From NCBI RefSeq assembly GCF_014650595.1, contig NZ_BMVG01000001.1:496001-560000 (forward strand): a DNA stretch of 64,000 nucleotides. The letters run 5' to 3'. This document shows positions 54,712 through 63,321 of the stretch, piece by piece; position 1 is the first letter of the stretch, and each line of letters begins with the position of its first letter. Both the position numbers and the translations under genes were made by a program. The DNA comes from Streptomyces alanosinicus (lineage in GTDB: Bacteria > Actinomycetota > Actinomycetes > Streptomycetales > Streptomycetaceae). Below the pieces are notes generated by a model. The model searched no databases and was not told where the DNA came from. It saw only the letters and a program-made list of their open reading frames with translations.

Positions 54712-55065
54712 GTGGCTGAGACCTATGAATTCCCCAGTGACCTCCTCGCCGGTCAGGAGGAGCTGCATCAGGTCCGGGCCGAGCTGTCGGCTCTGCTCAA
54801 GCGACTGCCCTGGTCGGTGGAGCCGGCGGACGGCTTCAGCGAGGACCAGGGCTGGCGCAGGGTGGCGCGGCCCGCGTCCCCGGGCTGGACGGCGGACGAA
54901 CAGGCCGAGGTGGAGAAGCTGCGCCGCCGCGAGCACGAACTCGCGGTGTTCGTCAGCACACACCGCTTCTGGGCCGAGGTCGCGGCAGCCGACCGCGTGG
55001 CCGCCCGCACCGAGCTGAAGCACGCGCGGGAGCGGCCCGCCGCAGAGGAAGCCGTGGAGGAATGA
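54712..55065 (+). CDS. Hypothetical protein
   Basis: Soluble protein of 117 residues, highly charged and helical (GQEELHQVRAELSALLKRL, DEQAEVEKLRRREHELAVFV). The pattern WSVEPADGFSEDQGWRRVARPASPGWTADE recurs in Streptomyces hypothetical proteins, but I know no function. GTG start. It lies directly before a terminator and the convergent tRNA-Val. Confidence 0.75.
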   Translation: MAETYEFPSDLLAGQEELHQVRAELSALLKRLPWSVEPADGFSEDQGWRRVARPASPGWTADEQAEVEKLRRREHELAVFVSTHRFWAEVAAADRVAARTELKHARERPAAEEAVEE

Positions 55066-55084
55066 GACCGTGAAGGAATGAGAA

Positions 55085-55112
55085 GAGCCCCTGACCGTGC
55101 GGTCAGAGGCTC
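55085..55112 (-). terminator. Hairpin between hypothetical gene and tRNA-Val
   Basis: GAGCC-c-CTGACC pairs with GGTCAG-a-GGCTC around GTGC with one mismatch. It lies 7 bases beyond the tRNA-Val 3' end on the minus strand and 20 bases after the convergent gene. Confidence 0.7.
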
Positions 55113-55118
55113 CGTCGG

Positions 55119-55190
<72 letters not shown>

Positions 55191-55269
55191 CGCATCCGGG
55201 CAGTGCGCCCAGGACAGATCAACAGCGTACCCTGCCCGGCCCGGTGCGCCGCAAACCGTTGGGTAACCG

Positions 55270-55296
55270 GGGGATGCGGGGGATGCGGGGGATGCG
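55270..55296. repeat. Three 9-bp tandem repeats
   Basis: GGGATGCGG is repeated three times in tandem between tRNA-Val and the DUF4097 gene, flanked by GGTAACC and GTTAACC. Confidence 0.75.
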
Positions 55297-55423
55297 GGGG
55301 TTAACCCCACCATGGGTCCGGGAGGCTGCCGGATCGGGCCGCGGTCGATGATCGTCTAGCGTCGTCGGAGACCGAGTCGGTCCGGCCGCCCTGACCCGGC
55401 GGGCCGGTTCAGGGGGGATTCGC

Positions 55424-56191
55424 ATGGCCCGTTCCGTTCCTTTCCGCGCCGCCGCCATGGCCGTCGTCACCGGGGCGCTCGTCGCCTCCGTCGGCGGCTG
55501 CGCCTCGGCCGACGACGACACGCACCCGGAGCACCGGTCCTTCGCCCTGCACGGCCACACCCTCACCGTCGACTCCGACGACTCCGCCCTGGAGGTCGTC
55601 GCCACGGACTCCGCCAAGGCCGGCACCGTCGAGGTGACCCGGTGGTTCAAGGGATCCGTCGTCGTCGGCGGCAGTCCGAGCGTGCGATGGTCCTTCCAGG
55701 ACGACCGGCTGGTGCTGCGCGTGCACTGCTCGGGGCTCATCGCCGACTGCTCGGCCCGGCACCGGATCGAGGTGCCGCGGGGGATCGACGTGCGGGTCGA
55801 CAACGGCGACGGCTCCGTACGGGCGCACGGGTTCAGGGATCCGCTGCGCATCGACACCGGCGACGGCGCCGTGCGCGTCACCGACTCCAGCGGGCCGCTC
55901 GACCTGACGTCGGACGACGGATCGGTGAGCGCCGATGTCTCCGCCCGCCGGGTCAAGGCGCACTCCAGCGACGGCTCCGTCCAGGTGCGGCTGTCCGGCG
56001 TGCCCGACCTGGTGGACGCCTCCAGCGACGACGGCGCCGTCACGGTCACCCTGCCCAAGGCGTCCTATCGGGTGTCGGCCGGTTCCGACGACGGCGCGGC
56101 CACGGTGTCCGTGCCCCGCGACGACCGCAGCCCGCACCGGGTCTCGGCCCACTCCTCGGACGGCGAAGTCACGGTCCGTACCGCGAACTGA
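55424..56191 (+). CDS. DUF4097-family beta-helix lipoprotein
   Basis: Secreted lipoprotein of 255 residues. The signal peptide ends with a lipobox-like ASVGGC. The rest forms repeated short beta strands of the DUF4097/DUF2807 type, with the recurring unit SDDGSV or GDGAVRV (VDNGDGSVRAHG, IDTGDGAVRVTDSSG, TSDDGSVSADVS, HSSDGSVQVRLSG, ASSDDGAVTVTLP). This fold is a stack of parallel strands, function mostly unknown. It probably faces the outside of the membrane. Confidence 0.85.
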   Translation: MARSVPFRAAAMAVVTGALVASVGGCASADDDTHPEHRSFALHGHTLTVDSDDSALEVVATDSAKAGTVEVTRWFKGSVVVGGSPSVRWSFQDDRLVLRVHCSGLIADCSARHRIEVPRGIDVRVDNGDGSVRAHGFRDPLRIDTGDGAVRVTDSSGPLDLTSDDGSVSADVSARRVKAHSSDGSVQVRLSGVPDLVDASSDDGAVTVTLPKASYRVSAGSDDGAATVSVPRDDRSPHRVSAHSSDGEVTVRTAN

Positions 56192-56265
56192 CCGGCCCGT
56201 GTGTTCGTCTTCTACGGGTGGGAGAATGACACCACCCACGGCGGACCACCACACGGGAGAGGGAT

Positions 56266-57657
56266 GTGACGGCGACACCGGGCACGCCAGCGACGCGGTC
56301 GTACCCGCTGTCGGCCCCCCGGGCCCGGTCCGGGTCCACGGCCCTGCGCGACACCCTCACCCTGATGAGCCTGCCCGTGCTGGCCGCGCTCGCCCTGCCG
56401 GCCGCGTTCGCCGGCGGCGGCACCCGGCGCTGGTTCGGCGGCCGGGCGGAGGGCCAGCGGGCCGAGGCCCAGGCCGCCAAGGACGCCGCTGCGGCCGCGT
56501 TCTACGAACTGGACACCGCCCAGCGGGACCTGAGGATCTCCATCGAGACCATCACGGCCGTGGACGACTCCCCCGCCGCCCGGCGTACCGTCAGCGACTT
56601 CGCGGCGCTCGGACAGCGCATCGACGAGGTCAGCCGGCGCTATATCCAGGCCGTCGACGCCCATGATCTCGACCGGGACGACCTGGAGGCCACCGCGGCC
56701 TCCCGGGCACGCTCGGAGCTGACGTCCGCCAAGGACGAGCTGATCCGGGTCAAGCAGGAGCTGGACCGGTTCGGCGGCTCGCTAGGGCCGCTGCTCGGCA
56801 AGGCCGAGACCCAGCTGGCCCGGCTGGCACCCGCCGTGGAGCGGGCCCGGCAGGCCCTGCTGGGCGCCAGCAACGCCCTGGACGCCGTACGGGAGCAGGG
56901 GCTGCGCGCCGATGACCTGGCCGCCCGGCTCGCCGCGCTGTCCCCGGAGCTGACCCGGCTGAACCAGGGCGCCGGGCAGCACGGCGTGGCGGAGACGCTG
57001 GAGCGGGCCGAGCGGGTGCAGCGGGAGGCCGGGGCGATCCGGGCCGAGGCCGAGCGGCTGCCGCAGAAGGCCGCCGAGATCGACCACCGGCTGGTCAGCC
57101 TGCGCACCCGGGCCCAGGCGCTGACCACGCGGGCCGGGCAGGTCGACCCGGTGCTGAGCGAGCTGCGGCGCCGGTTCGCGGCCGCCTGCTGGCAGGACCT
57201 GCAGCAGGTGCCCGCGCAGGCCGCGGAGAACGTACGACAGGCCGAGCTGAAGCTCCGCGAGGCGCAGACCGCCCGGGACGCCCAGCGCTGGCCGGACGCG
57301 ACTTCGCTGTTGTCGACGGTACGGGCGCTGCTGAACACCACCGACGAGGCCGTGTCGGCCGCGGGTGACCGGCTGAACCGGCTGAACGCCGTCCAGAAGG
57401 ATCCGCAGGCCGAGATCGACCGCACCCGGTTCGCGATCCGGGACGCCCAGCGGCTCGCCATGACGGGCCGTACGACGCCGGATCCCCGGCACGCCCGGCC
57501 GCTGGACGAGGCGGTGGCCCGGCTGGAGCGGGCGATCGGCACGCTGGAGGCCGGCCGGCATCCTGACTACTGGCACTTCCTGACCGAGACGGACGGGGTG
57601 CGGCAGTCGGTGTCTCGGGTGGTGGCGCAGATCCGTGAGGAGCGGGGTGGACACTGA
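56266..57657 (+). CDS. Membrane-anchored coiled-coil protein
   Basis: Protein of 463 residues. One membrane helix near the N-terminus (LMSLPVLAALALPAAFAGGG) is followed by about 400 residues of helical, Ala/Arg/Glu/Leu-rich sequence with long heptad patterns. Examples are ARSELTSAKDELIRVKQELDRFGG, ERAERVQREAGAIRAEAERL and AENVRQAELKLREAQTARDAQRW. No enzymatic motif is visible. It may act as a membrane scaffold. GAGAGGGA precedes the GTG start. Family is unknown to me. Confidence 0.8.
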   Translation: MTATPGTPATRSYPLSAPRARSGSTALRDTLTLMSLPVLAALALPAAFAGGGTRRWFGGRAEGQRAEAQAAKDAAAAAFYELDTAQRDLRISIETITAVDDSPAARRTVSDFAALGQRIDEVSRRYIQAVDAHDLDRDDLEATAASRARSELTSAKDELIRVKQELDRFGGSLGPLLGKAETQLARLAPAVERARQALLGASNALDAVREQGLRADDLAARLAALSPELTRLNQGAGQHGVAETLERAERVQREAGAIRAEAERLPQKAAEIDHRLVSLRTRAQALTTRAGQVDPVLSELRRRFAAACWQDLQQVPAQAAENVRQAELKLREAQTARDAQRWPDATSLLSTVRALLNTTDEAVSAAGDRLNRLNAVQKDPQAEIDRTRFAIRDAQRLAMTGRTTPDPRHARPLDEAVARLERAIGTLEAGRHPDYWHFLTETDGVRQSVSRVVAQIREERGGH

Positions 57658-57771
57658 GGGGTCCCGCCGCACCGAGGGGTCCCGCCGCAGGGGTTCCTGT
57701 TGTGCTCCGGGTGCGGGTGGGCGGATATTGGGTGGACGGATGGCCTCCGCTAGCGCCTGAGGGAGGCGGAT

Positions 57772-58299
57772 ATGGCCACACACGCAGTGCACCCGAAGCC
57801 ACGACGGCGGATCGAGTTCGACAAGCACCTGCCCGTCGACCACCGGCTGAACACCGTCTACCGGATCGGTGCGGGCCTGATCGGCGCGTTCCTCGTCGCC
57901 TTCGGCATCCTCGGTGTGATCGACCACATCGGCTTCTTCAACACCGGCGGTGACACGGTCGCCGGGCTCAACACCAACGGCGCGCTGAGCGTGCTGTCGA
58001 TCGTCGTCGGGGCGATCCTGCTCGCCGGGATGGTGATCGGCGGGAACGTGGCGTCCACGCTGAACCTGGTGTTCGGAGTGCTGTTCCTGCTGGCCGGCTT
58101 CCTGAGCCTCGGTCTGCTGGACACCACGCACAACTTCCTGGCGTTCAAGATCCAGAACGTGTTCTTCAGCTTCGTCGTGGGCCTGCTGCTGATGACCTTC
58201 GGCATGTACGGCCGGGTCGGCTCGACCCTGCCGCACGACAACCCGTACTGGCGGGCCCGCCATCCCGACGCGGACGAGCGGGAGCATCCCGCGACCTGA
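57772..58299 (+). CDS. DUF4383 membrane protein
   Basis: Membrane protein of 175 residues with four helices. The first hydrophilic segment contains HRLNTVYRIGAGLIGAFLVAFGILG, typical of DUF4383, and the NTNGALSVLSIVVGAILLAG and STLNLVFGVLFLLAGFLSL helices follow. Start has GGAGGCGG upstream. Function is unknown. Together with the zinc-ribbon gene 28 bp downstream it may form a small operon. Confidence 0.87.
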   Translation: MATHAVHPKPRRRIEFDKHLPVDHRLNTVYRIGAGLIGAFLVAFGILGVIDHIGFFNTGGDTVAGLNTNGALSVLSIVVGAILLAGMVIGGNVASTLNLVFGVLFLLAGFLSLGLLDTTHNFLAFKIQNVFFSFVVGLLLMTFGMYGRVGSTLPHDNPYWRARHPDADEREHPAT

Positions 58300-58327
58300 T
58301 CCGCCGGACAGGCCCTAGTCTGGGCAC

Positions 58328-58540
58328 ATGCCTCGCTATGAGTACCGCTGCCGTACCTGCGGCGACACGTTCGAACTGAGCCGGCCCATGGCCGAGTCGG
58401 CCGCCCCCGCGGATTGCCCTGCCGGGCACGGGGACACGGTGAAGCTGTTGTCGACGGTGGCCGTCGGCGGCAAGGCCGGAGCACCCGCCACCGCGCCGAG
58501 CGGTGGCGGGGGTTGTTGTGGCGGGGGTTGTTGCGGTTAG
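58328..58540 (+). CDS. FmdB-family zinc-ribbon protein
   Basis: Small regulatory-type protein of 70 residues. The start MPRYEYRCRTCGDTFEL with a C-x2-C pair is the FmdB/CxxC_CxxC_SSSS signature. The second metal pair is partly changed (ADCPAGHGD, Cys and His), and the tail ends GGGGCCGGGCCG. It may bind zinc and nucleic acid. Hairpin terminator follows. Confidence 0.88.
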   Translation: MPRYEYRCRTCGDTFELSRPMAESAAPADCPAGHGDTVKLLSTVAVGGKAGAPATAPSGGGGCCGGGCCG

Positions 58541-58552
58541 CCGCCCGTGAAA

Positions 58553-58585
58553 GTGCCGCACCATGCCGTCGGGCGGGTGCGGCAC
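58553..58585 (+). terminator. Hairpin terminator after zinc-ribbon gene
   Basis: GTGCCGCACC and GGTGCGGCAC pair perfectly over 10 bases around a 13-base loop, 12 bp after the stop. Confidence 0.75.
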
Positions 58586-58645
58586 CATCGTGGCTCGTCG
58601 CGCCCAGGCGGCGGCAGCCGCACATCAGACAGAGGCCCGCGCCCC

Positions 58646-59494
58646 TCAAAGGCGTTCCCGTGCCGCCCGTAGAAACTCCCGGACGATCCGCTCCCCTGCC
58701 AGCACCCCCCGCTCCGGCAGTGCCGCGATCTCCGGGGCCGTCCAGCCCGTGTCGGCCAGCTCGCCGTGGCCCGGCCGCCAGCCACGGTCGGCGGCGAGGA
58801 GCAGATCGGCGTCGAGCAGGGAGTCCCCGGCTGCCAGCGTCAGCTCCGCGCCGGTGCGGCGGGCGATCTCCCGTACCGCCGCGCTCTTGGTGAGCGGCTG
58901 CGGGACGGCGTAGATCTTGCGGCCCTGGAGCGAGACGGTCCAGCCCCGGTCCCGCGCCCACACCGTCAGCTCCTTCACCCAGTCCTCGGGCAGCAGCTCG
59001 CGCTCGACGACGAGATAGGCGAACAGGTCCTCGGCGACCCGGTGCTTGCGCAGCCAGGCGGGGTCGGCGGAGCGCCGCAGATGGTCGCGGACCTCCGCCA
59101 GCGGCGCGCACTCCGCGGCGAGCCGCGCCCGCACGCCCGCGTGCCAGTCCTCGTCGCTGACCCCGTCGACCAGCAGATGGCCGCCGTTGGCGCAGATCGC
59201 GTACGTCGGGGCCGGTCCGGGCAGGTTGACGCGCTGGTACTGCGCGCGCGTCCGGGTCGTCGTCGGCACGAAGACGGCCGTGTCACCGAGGTCGGTCAGC
59301 AGCCCCGCCGCCGTCTCGGTCATATAGGAGAGCGGCTCGGCCTCGTACACCTCCACGCACAGCAGCCGGGGCGCTGGGGGCACCTCCCGCGCGAGCGAAG
59401 CCGAGCGTGGGGGAGCGTCCGGCGAAGGCAGCGCGAGGGCCGCCGAGGAGTAGATCAGCGTACGGTCGAGGTCGCTCGCCACCAGCACCGGCAT
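58646..59494 (-). CDS. HAD-family phosphatase of the Ter-associated operon
   Basis: HAD hydrolase of 282 residues of the Cof/sucrose-phosphatase type. Motif I is VLVASDLDRTLIYSSAALAL, motif II VPTTTRTRAQY, and motifs III-IV LTKSAAVREIARRTGAELTLAAGDSLLDADLL. HAD enzymes of this kind are regular partners of TerD, PRTase and citrate-lyase-like genes in tellurite-resistance-associated biosynthetic operons. ATG overlaps the stop of the upstream fusion gene. Residues about 25-42 (PDAPPRSASLAREVPPAP) are encoded by an inserted palindromic repeat and are probably a dispensable loop. Confidence 0.87.
   Translation of the reverse strand: MPVLVASDLDRTLIYSSAALALPSPDAPPRSASLAREVPPAPRLLCVEVYEAEPLSYMTETAAGLLTDLGDTAVFVPTTTRTRAQYQRVNLPGPAPTYAICANGGHLLVDGVSDEDWHAGVRARLAAECAPLAEVRDHLRRSADPAWLRKHRVAEDLFAYLVVERELLPEDWVKELTVWARDRGWTVSLQGRKIYAVPQPLTKSAAVREIARRTGAELTLAAGDSLLDADLLLAADRGWRPGHGELADTGWTAPEIAALPERGVLAGERIVREFLRAARERL
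59375..59414 (-). repeat. Palindromic repeat inserted in the HAD phosphatase gene
   Basis: GGGGGCACCTCCCGC and GCGTGGGGGAG bracket the core GCGAGCGAAGCCGA, the same element as at 33545. It is in frame and adds a Pro/Ala/Arg-rich loop shortly after HAD motif I. Confidence 0.7.
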
Positions 59495-61959
59495 CAGACG
59501 GTCACCGCCTTGCCGTCGGCGCCCGTGGCACCGCGCGTGTACCGGGGGTGGATCAACCCGACGCAGGTGTACGGCAGTTCACGGGTCTCCTCGACCGGGA
59601 CCCCGCGCTGCTCGGCGAGCAGCCGCACATGGGCGAGGTCGGCGCCGGCCCCTTCGCGGGCCAGGATCTTCCACGGCACCCGGCGCAGCAGCACCCGGGT
59701 GGTCTCGCCGACACCGGGCTTGACCAGGTTCACGTCGTGGATGCCGTACTCCTCGCTGATCCGCTCGACGGCCCGCCAGCCGGCCCAGGTCGGGCTGCGG
59801 TCCGCGGCCATCAGCTCCTTCACCGCCTCCTCGACGGTGTCGGCGACCTCGGGGAAGCGGGCGGAGACGGCGTCGAGGAAGGCCACGGAGACATCCGCGC
59901 CGGCGAGTTCGCGGTAGAACTTCCCGCCGTGGAAGTCGTCGGGGCCGACCAGGTCGGCGCGCAGGACCGTGCGCGAGATCAGCCCGGAGACGGTCGAGTT
60001 GAGGCAGGCGGAGGGGATGAGGAAGTCCTCGCGGGTGCCGTAGGTGCGTACGCAGGAGCCCGGGTCGGCGAGTACGGCGATCTCCGGGTCGAAACCGCTG
60101 ATGCCCTCCTTCGCCTCGAACTCCTCGACGGCCTGGGCGAGTTCGCGGGTGATGGCGCCCTTGCCGGTCCAGCCGTCGACGAACACGACATCGCGCGGAT
60201 CGTGGTGGGCGGCCAGCCAGCGCAGCGCGTTGGCGTCGATACCGCGGCCGCGCACGATGGACACGGCGTAGTGCGGGAGGTCCAGGCCGTGCCGGAACCG
60301 TGCCCAGCGGCGCATGAGGATGCCGACCGGGGTGCCCGCGCGGGCGAGGGAGACCAGCACCGGGCGCGGTGACCGCTCGGCGAGCACCGTCTCCGTCACG
60401 ACCCCGACGGCCTGCGCGATACGGCCGCCGGAGGCGTCGAGCGCCGAGCGGAACAGCTCCTGGTACTGCTCGCTCGGCTGGTACTCCACCGGCAGCGACT
60501 CCGCGTAGTGCGCGCCGCCGCTCTGGATGGCCTCCTCCCGCTCCTCGGTCGGTGCCTCCAGGGTGACGTCGGAGAGGTCCTGGAGCAGCCAGCCGACCTC
60601 GTCGGGCGCGTACGAGGAGAATGCGGGGCCGCGGAGGGGCTCGGGCAGCATGGCCGGCCTTTCGGGAGCGGGCGGGACGTACGACGGGACGACCGCGAGC
60701 AGGACGTGCGGGGTGTGCGCGGCGAGCCGGGCCAGCAGGCCGTCGGGCGCGTGCAGCGCGGGGGTGTCGGCGGCGGAGTCGACCACGGCGACGACGGCGT
60801 CGAAGCCGCCGCCCGCCACGTTGTAGACGTAGCGCTCGCCGGGGCCGTCGGCCGGGTCGTCATGGGCGGGGAAGACCAGGCGGGTACGGATCGCATAGCC
60901 GGGGTCGTCCACCGCGAGGACGGGCGAGCGGGTGGTGGTGGAGAAACGCACCTCCGCGTCCGTGACCCGCTCCAGCTCACGGGCGAGGCGCAGCGGGGCG
61001 TACATCAGCTCCTCGAAGCCGAGGACGAGGACGCGGTGGGCACCGGGGGGCAGGGCGTCGCGTATGCGGGCGGCCATGGCGGGCAGCGCGGCTTCGAGGC
61101 GGGCCCGGTGGGCGGGCGTGAAGCCGTGGCGCCCGCCGTCGGGGAGGCCCGCCGGCCAGCTCAGGTCGAGGTGCTGTGCGTAAGGGGCGCGGGCAATCGC
61201 ATCGGAGCCGCACCCGGCGGAGTCATGGCGACCCACCAGCTCCTGCCCCTTCTCCAGCACACCCGACGGCAGCCGCACGGTCCCGGACGCGGCGGCGACC
61301 AGATCCACCCGCGCCCCGATCTCATCGGCGAACCGTGCCATCCGGGCGGCGTCCTCAGTCGATCGCATATCGACCAGGGCGACCACCACATACCGCCGCC
61401 GCGGATACCGTTCATGCAGGTCACGGATGGTATTGAGGACGGTGTTGCCCGTGGAGAACTCATCGTCCACCAGCACCAGCGGACCGTCACCGGCCAGCAG
61501 AGCGGGGTCTTCGGGCAGCAGCAGATGCGATGTCGCGTGCGAATGCGACTCCTCGAACCCGCCCGCCCGGGCGACCCCCGCCACCGGGCGCCGCGTCGAG
61601 TGCAGATACGGCGCCGTACCGAGCCCGTCGGCGACCGCGTGGCCGAGCCCCGTCGCCGTCTCCGCGTAGCCGAGGACCACGGCGCCCGCGGCCTCCGCCG
61701 CGCCGAGCGTTGCGAGGACCCGTCGGCCCAGGCGGTGGCCGTGGTCGTAGACCAGCGCCGGCGACTGCGGCACATGCTTGCCGAGGACGTTGGACACCAG
61801 CAGATGGGCCCGCCTGGGATTGCGGCGCAGGGCGAGCCCCAGCAGGGCCGGCAGGCCGTCGTCTCCCATGAGTTCGACCCCGAGCCGCTCGGCGACCCAG
61901 CTGCCGGTCCAGACCTCGTCGCCGGCGGTCCGGGCTCCGTCGTTCACTGCGTTCTTCAT
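59494..61959 (-). CDS. PRTase-TRSP-StiP multidomain protein of the Ter operon
   Basis: Fusion of 821 residues. The first 230 form a phosphoribosyltransferase, with a PRPP loop in PLVLVDDEFSTGNTVLNTI near residues 160-177. The middle (GGRHGFTPAHRARLEAALPAMA to RLVFPAHDD) fits the TRSP domain. The later part (HYAESLPVEYQPSEQYQELF, PVLVSLARAGTPVGILMRRW, VVFVDGWTGKGAITRELAQA) is the StiP-type domain, with a PELOTA-like C-terminus. Known Ter-associated biosynthetic operons carry these parts, often as separate genes; they are thought to make a nucleoside-like product. ATG at 61959 overlaps the aldolase stop. The open frame continues upstream but out of the domain. Confidence 0.85.
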   Translation of the reverse strand: MKNAVNDGARTAGDEVWTGSWVAERLGVELMGDDGLPALLGLALRRNPRRAHLLVSNVLGKHVPQSPALVYDHGHRLGRRVLATLGAAEAAGAVVLGYAETATGLGHAVADGLGTAPYLHSTRRPVAGVARAGGFEESHSHATSHLLLPEDPALLAGDGPLVLVDDEFSTGNTVLNTIRDLHERYPRRRYVVVALVDMRSTEDAARMARFADEIGARVDLVAAASGTVRLPSGVLEKGQELVGRHDSAGCGSDAIARAPYAQHLDLSWPAGLPDGGRHGFTPAHRARLEAALPAMAARIRDALPPGAHRVLVLGFEELMYAPLRLARELERVTDAEVRFSTTTRSPVLAVDDPGYAIRTRLVFPAHDDPADGPGERYVYNVAGGGFDAVVAVVDSAADTPALHAPDGLLARLAAHTPHVLLAVVPSYVPPAPERPAMLPEPLRGPAFSSYAPDEVGWLLQDLSDVTLEAPTEEREEAIQSGGAHYAESLPVEYQPSEQYQELFRSALDASGGRIAQAVGVVTETVLAERSPRPVLVSLARAGTPVGILMRRWARFRHGLDLPHYAVSIVRGRGIDANALRWLAAHHDPRDVVFVDGWTGKGAITRELAQAVEEFEAKEGISGFDPEIAVLADPGSCVRTYGTREDFLIPSACLNSTVSGLISRTVLRADLVGPDDFHGGKFYRELAGADVSVAFLDAVSARFPEVADTVEEAVKELMAADRSPTWAGWRAVERISEEYGIHDVNLVKPGVGETTRVLLRRVPWKILAREGAGADLAHVRLLAEQRGVPVEETRELPYTCVGLIHPRYTRGATGADGKAVTV

Positions 61960-63125
61960 GCGTTCCTTATTCCGGCGGCGAGCAGCTCCACGAAGCCCAC
62001 GTCCTCGTGGGCCACGCCGAAGACCTCGGCGCGCAGCAGGGTCCGCTCGGCCCAGGCGCGGTGCGGCTTCACCTCGTTCATCTTGTTCGTATAGGCCGAC
62101 CGCAGTACACCCCCGCCGCCGCGTTCCGGCCGCAGGATGTCCTGGGCGTCGCTGTACTCCTCGTGGCTGACCACGGACAGCGCGTGAACGGGCAGCACAT
62201 GGGAGGGGTGGATGCAGGTCTTGCCGAGCAGGCCGTTCGCCTGGTCGAGGGAGATCTCCCGCAGCAGTCCGTCCATGGCGTGCTCGATCAGCTTCTCGCG
62301 CAGCTCGACGGCCTGCACCTCCAGGAAGGGGCTCTGCCGCAGCTGTGGCTTGAACATGCGCTCGGAGACCCGGAAGTACTCCCACACGGGCCCGGTCACG
62401 GTGAATCCGGAGCCGTCGGCGCGGCCCAGCATGTTCACGACGTCGGCGATCACGGAGGCGACGATCTGGACGTCGTAGGCGGTCATGTCGGGGGCGCGGC
62501 GCAGGCCGTAGGAGGAGCAGAAGTCGGTCACGCCGAGGCGGAGCGCCAGGACCCGCTCGCGGTACTTGGCGACGGCGCGGGCGATGCCTTCCAGGGTGTC
62601 CACGCGCGACTCGCGGTAGAGCAGCTCGGGGGACTCCAGGACGGGCATGGCGAACAGTCGGCTGCCGCTGTCGGCCTCGGCGTCCGCGAGGGCCTCCAGG
62701 AAGGGGATGCCGCGTTCCTCGGTGAACTTCGGCAGCACGAATCCGGACAGCAGCCGGGTGGACGCGCCGAGACGCCGTACGAGGTCGGGGATCTGCTCGG
62801 GCGTGCGCACCCGGATGAAGAGCAGCGGCGGCTCGACGCCGGGCCGGGCGGCCAGGTCGGCGAAGTGCCGGACGAGGTTCTCCTCTCCGGCCACGACGTC
62901 GGCGTCGTCGATCGAGTCCTCCAGGCACAGCACCATCGAGACCACGCCGCTGCCGGCCTGTTTGACGATGTCGTCGGCGAGCCGCGGCCGGGTGGCCGGG
63001 CTGTACAGGGTGGCGCCGAGGGCGGCGGCGAGCAGCCGGGCCGGAGAGTCGGCGGTGAACGCGCCGGGCTCCCGGTGGAAGAGGCGCTGCCGCACCTCGG
63101 GGGCGATGTGCCCGAAATGACGCAT
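61956..63125 (-). CDS. HpcH/HpaI aldolase / citrate-lyase-like protein of the Ter operon
   Basis: TIM-barrel C-C lyase-like enzyme of 389 residues. Family features are MVLCLEDSIDDADV with the metal-binding Glu-Asp, PLLFIRVRTPEQIPDLVR, GFVLPKF, LFAMPVLESPELLYRE and LALRLGVTDFCSSYGLRR. Ter-associated citrate-lyase relatives of this length act in the proposed nucleoside-like biosynthesis. The ATG at 63125 has AGAGGGAG upstream. First gene of the leftward three-gene operon, divergent from terD with a 196-bp intergenic region. Confidence 0.88.
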   Translation of the reverse strand: MRHFGHIAPEVRQRLFHREPGAFTADSPARLLAAALGATLYSPATRPRLADDIVKQAGSGVVSMVLCLEDSIDDADVVAGEENLVRHFADLAARPGVEPPLLFIRVRTPEQIPDLVRRLGASTRLLSGFVLPKFTEERGIPFLEALADAEADSGSRLFAMPVLESPELLYRESRVDTLEGIARAVAKYRERVLALRLGVTDFCSSYGLRRAPDMTAYDVQIVASVIADVVNMLGRADGSGFTVTGPVWEYFRVSERMFKPQLRQSPFLEVQAVELREKLIEHAMDGLLREISLDQANGLLGKTCIHPSHVLPVHALSVVSHEEYSDAQDILRPERGGGGVLRSAYTNKMNEVKPHRAWAERTLLRAEVFGVAHEDVGFVELLAAGIRNA

Positions 63126-63321
63126 AGGACTCCCTCTGGGGTGCGAGCCGAGTCTGTGTTCGGTAAAAGGTGGCCGGTAATAGTACGTAGGGATCCATGT
63201 CATGGGTTCCCCACGGGCATGAATTTCCGGTAACTCACCCGTGTCGGCGCCGCCGCGGGAGACCGGTGGGAGACCACCCCCCGCATTGTCGTGGCCAGGA
63301 CCGAGAAGGCAGGATGACCGC

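Noticed and set aside
55264..55305. GGGATGCGG repeats as an iteron-type origin
   Set aside because: Only three short GC-rich copies occur, with no AT-rich region or replication gene nearby.
61960..63198. Upstream extension of the PRTase-StiP fusion gene to about 63198
   Set aside because: The extra part is antisense-frame noise over the citrate-lyase-like gene; the real start at 61959 overlaps that gene's stop as ATGA.
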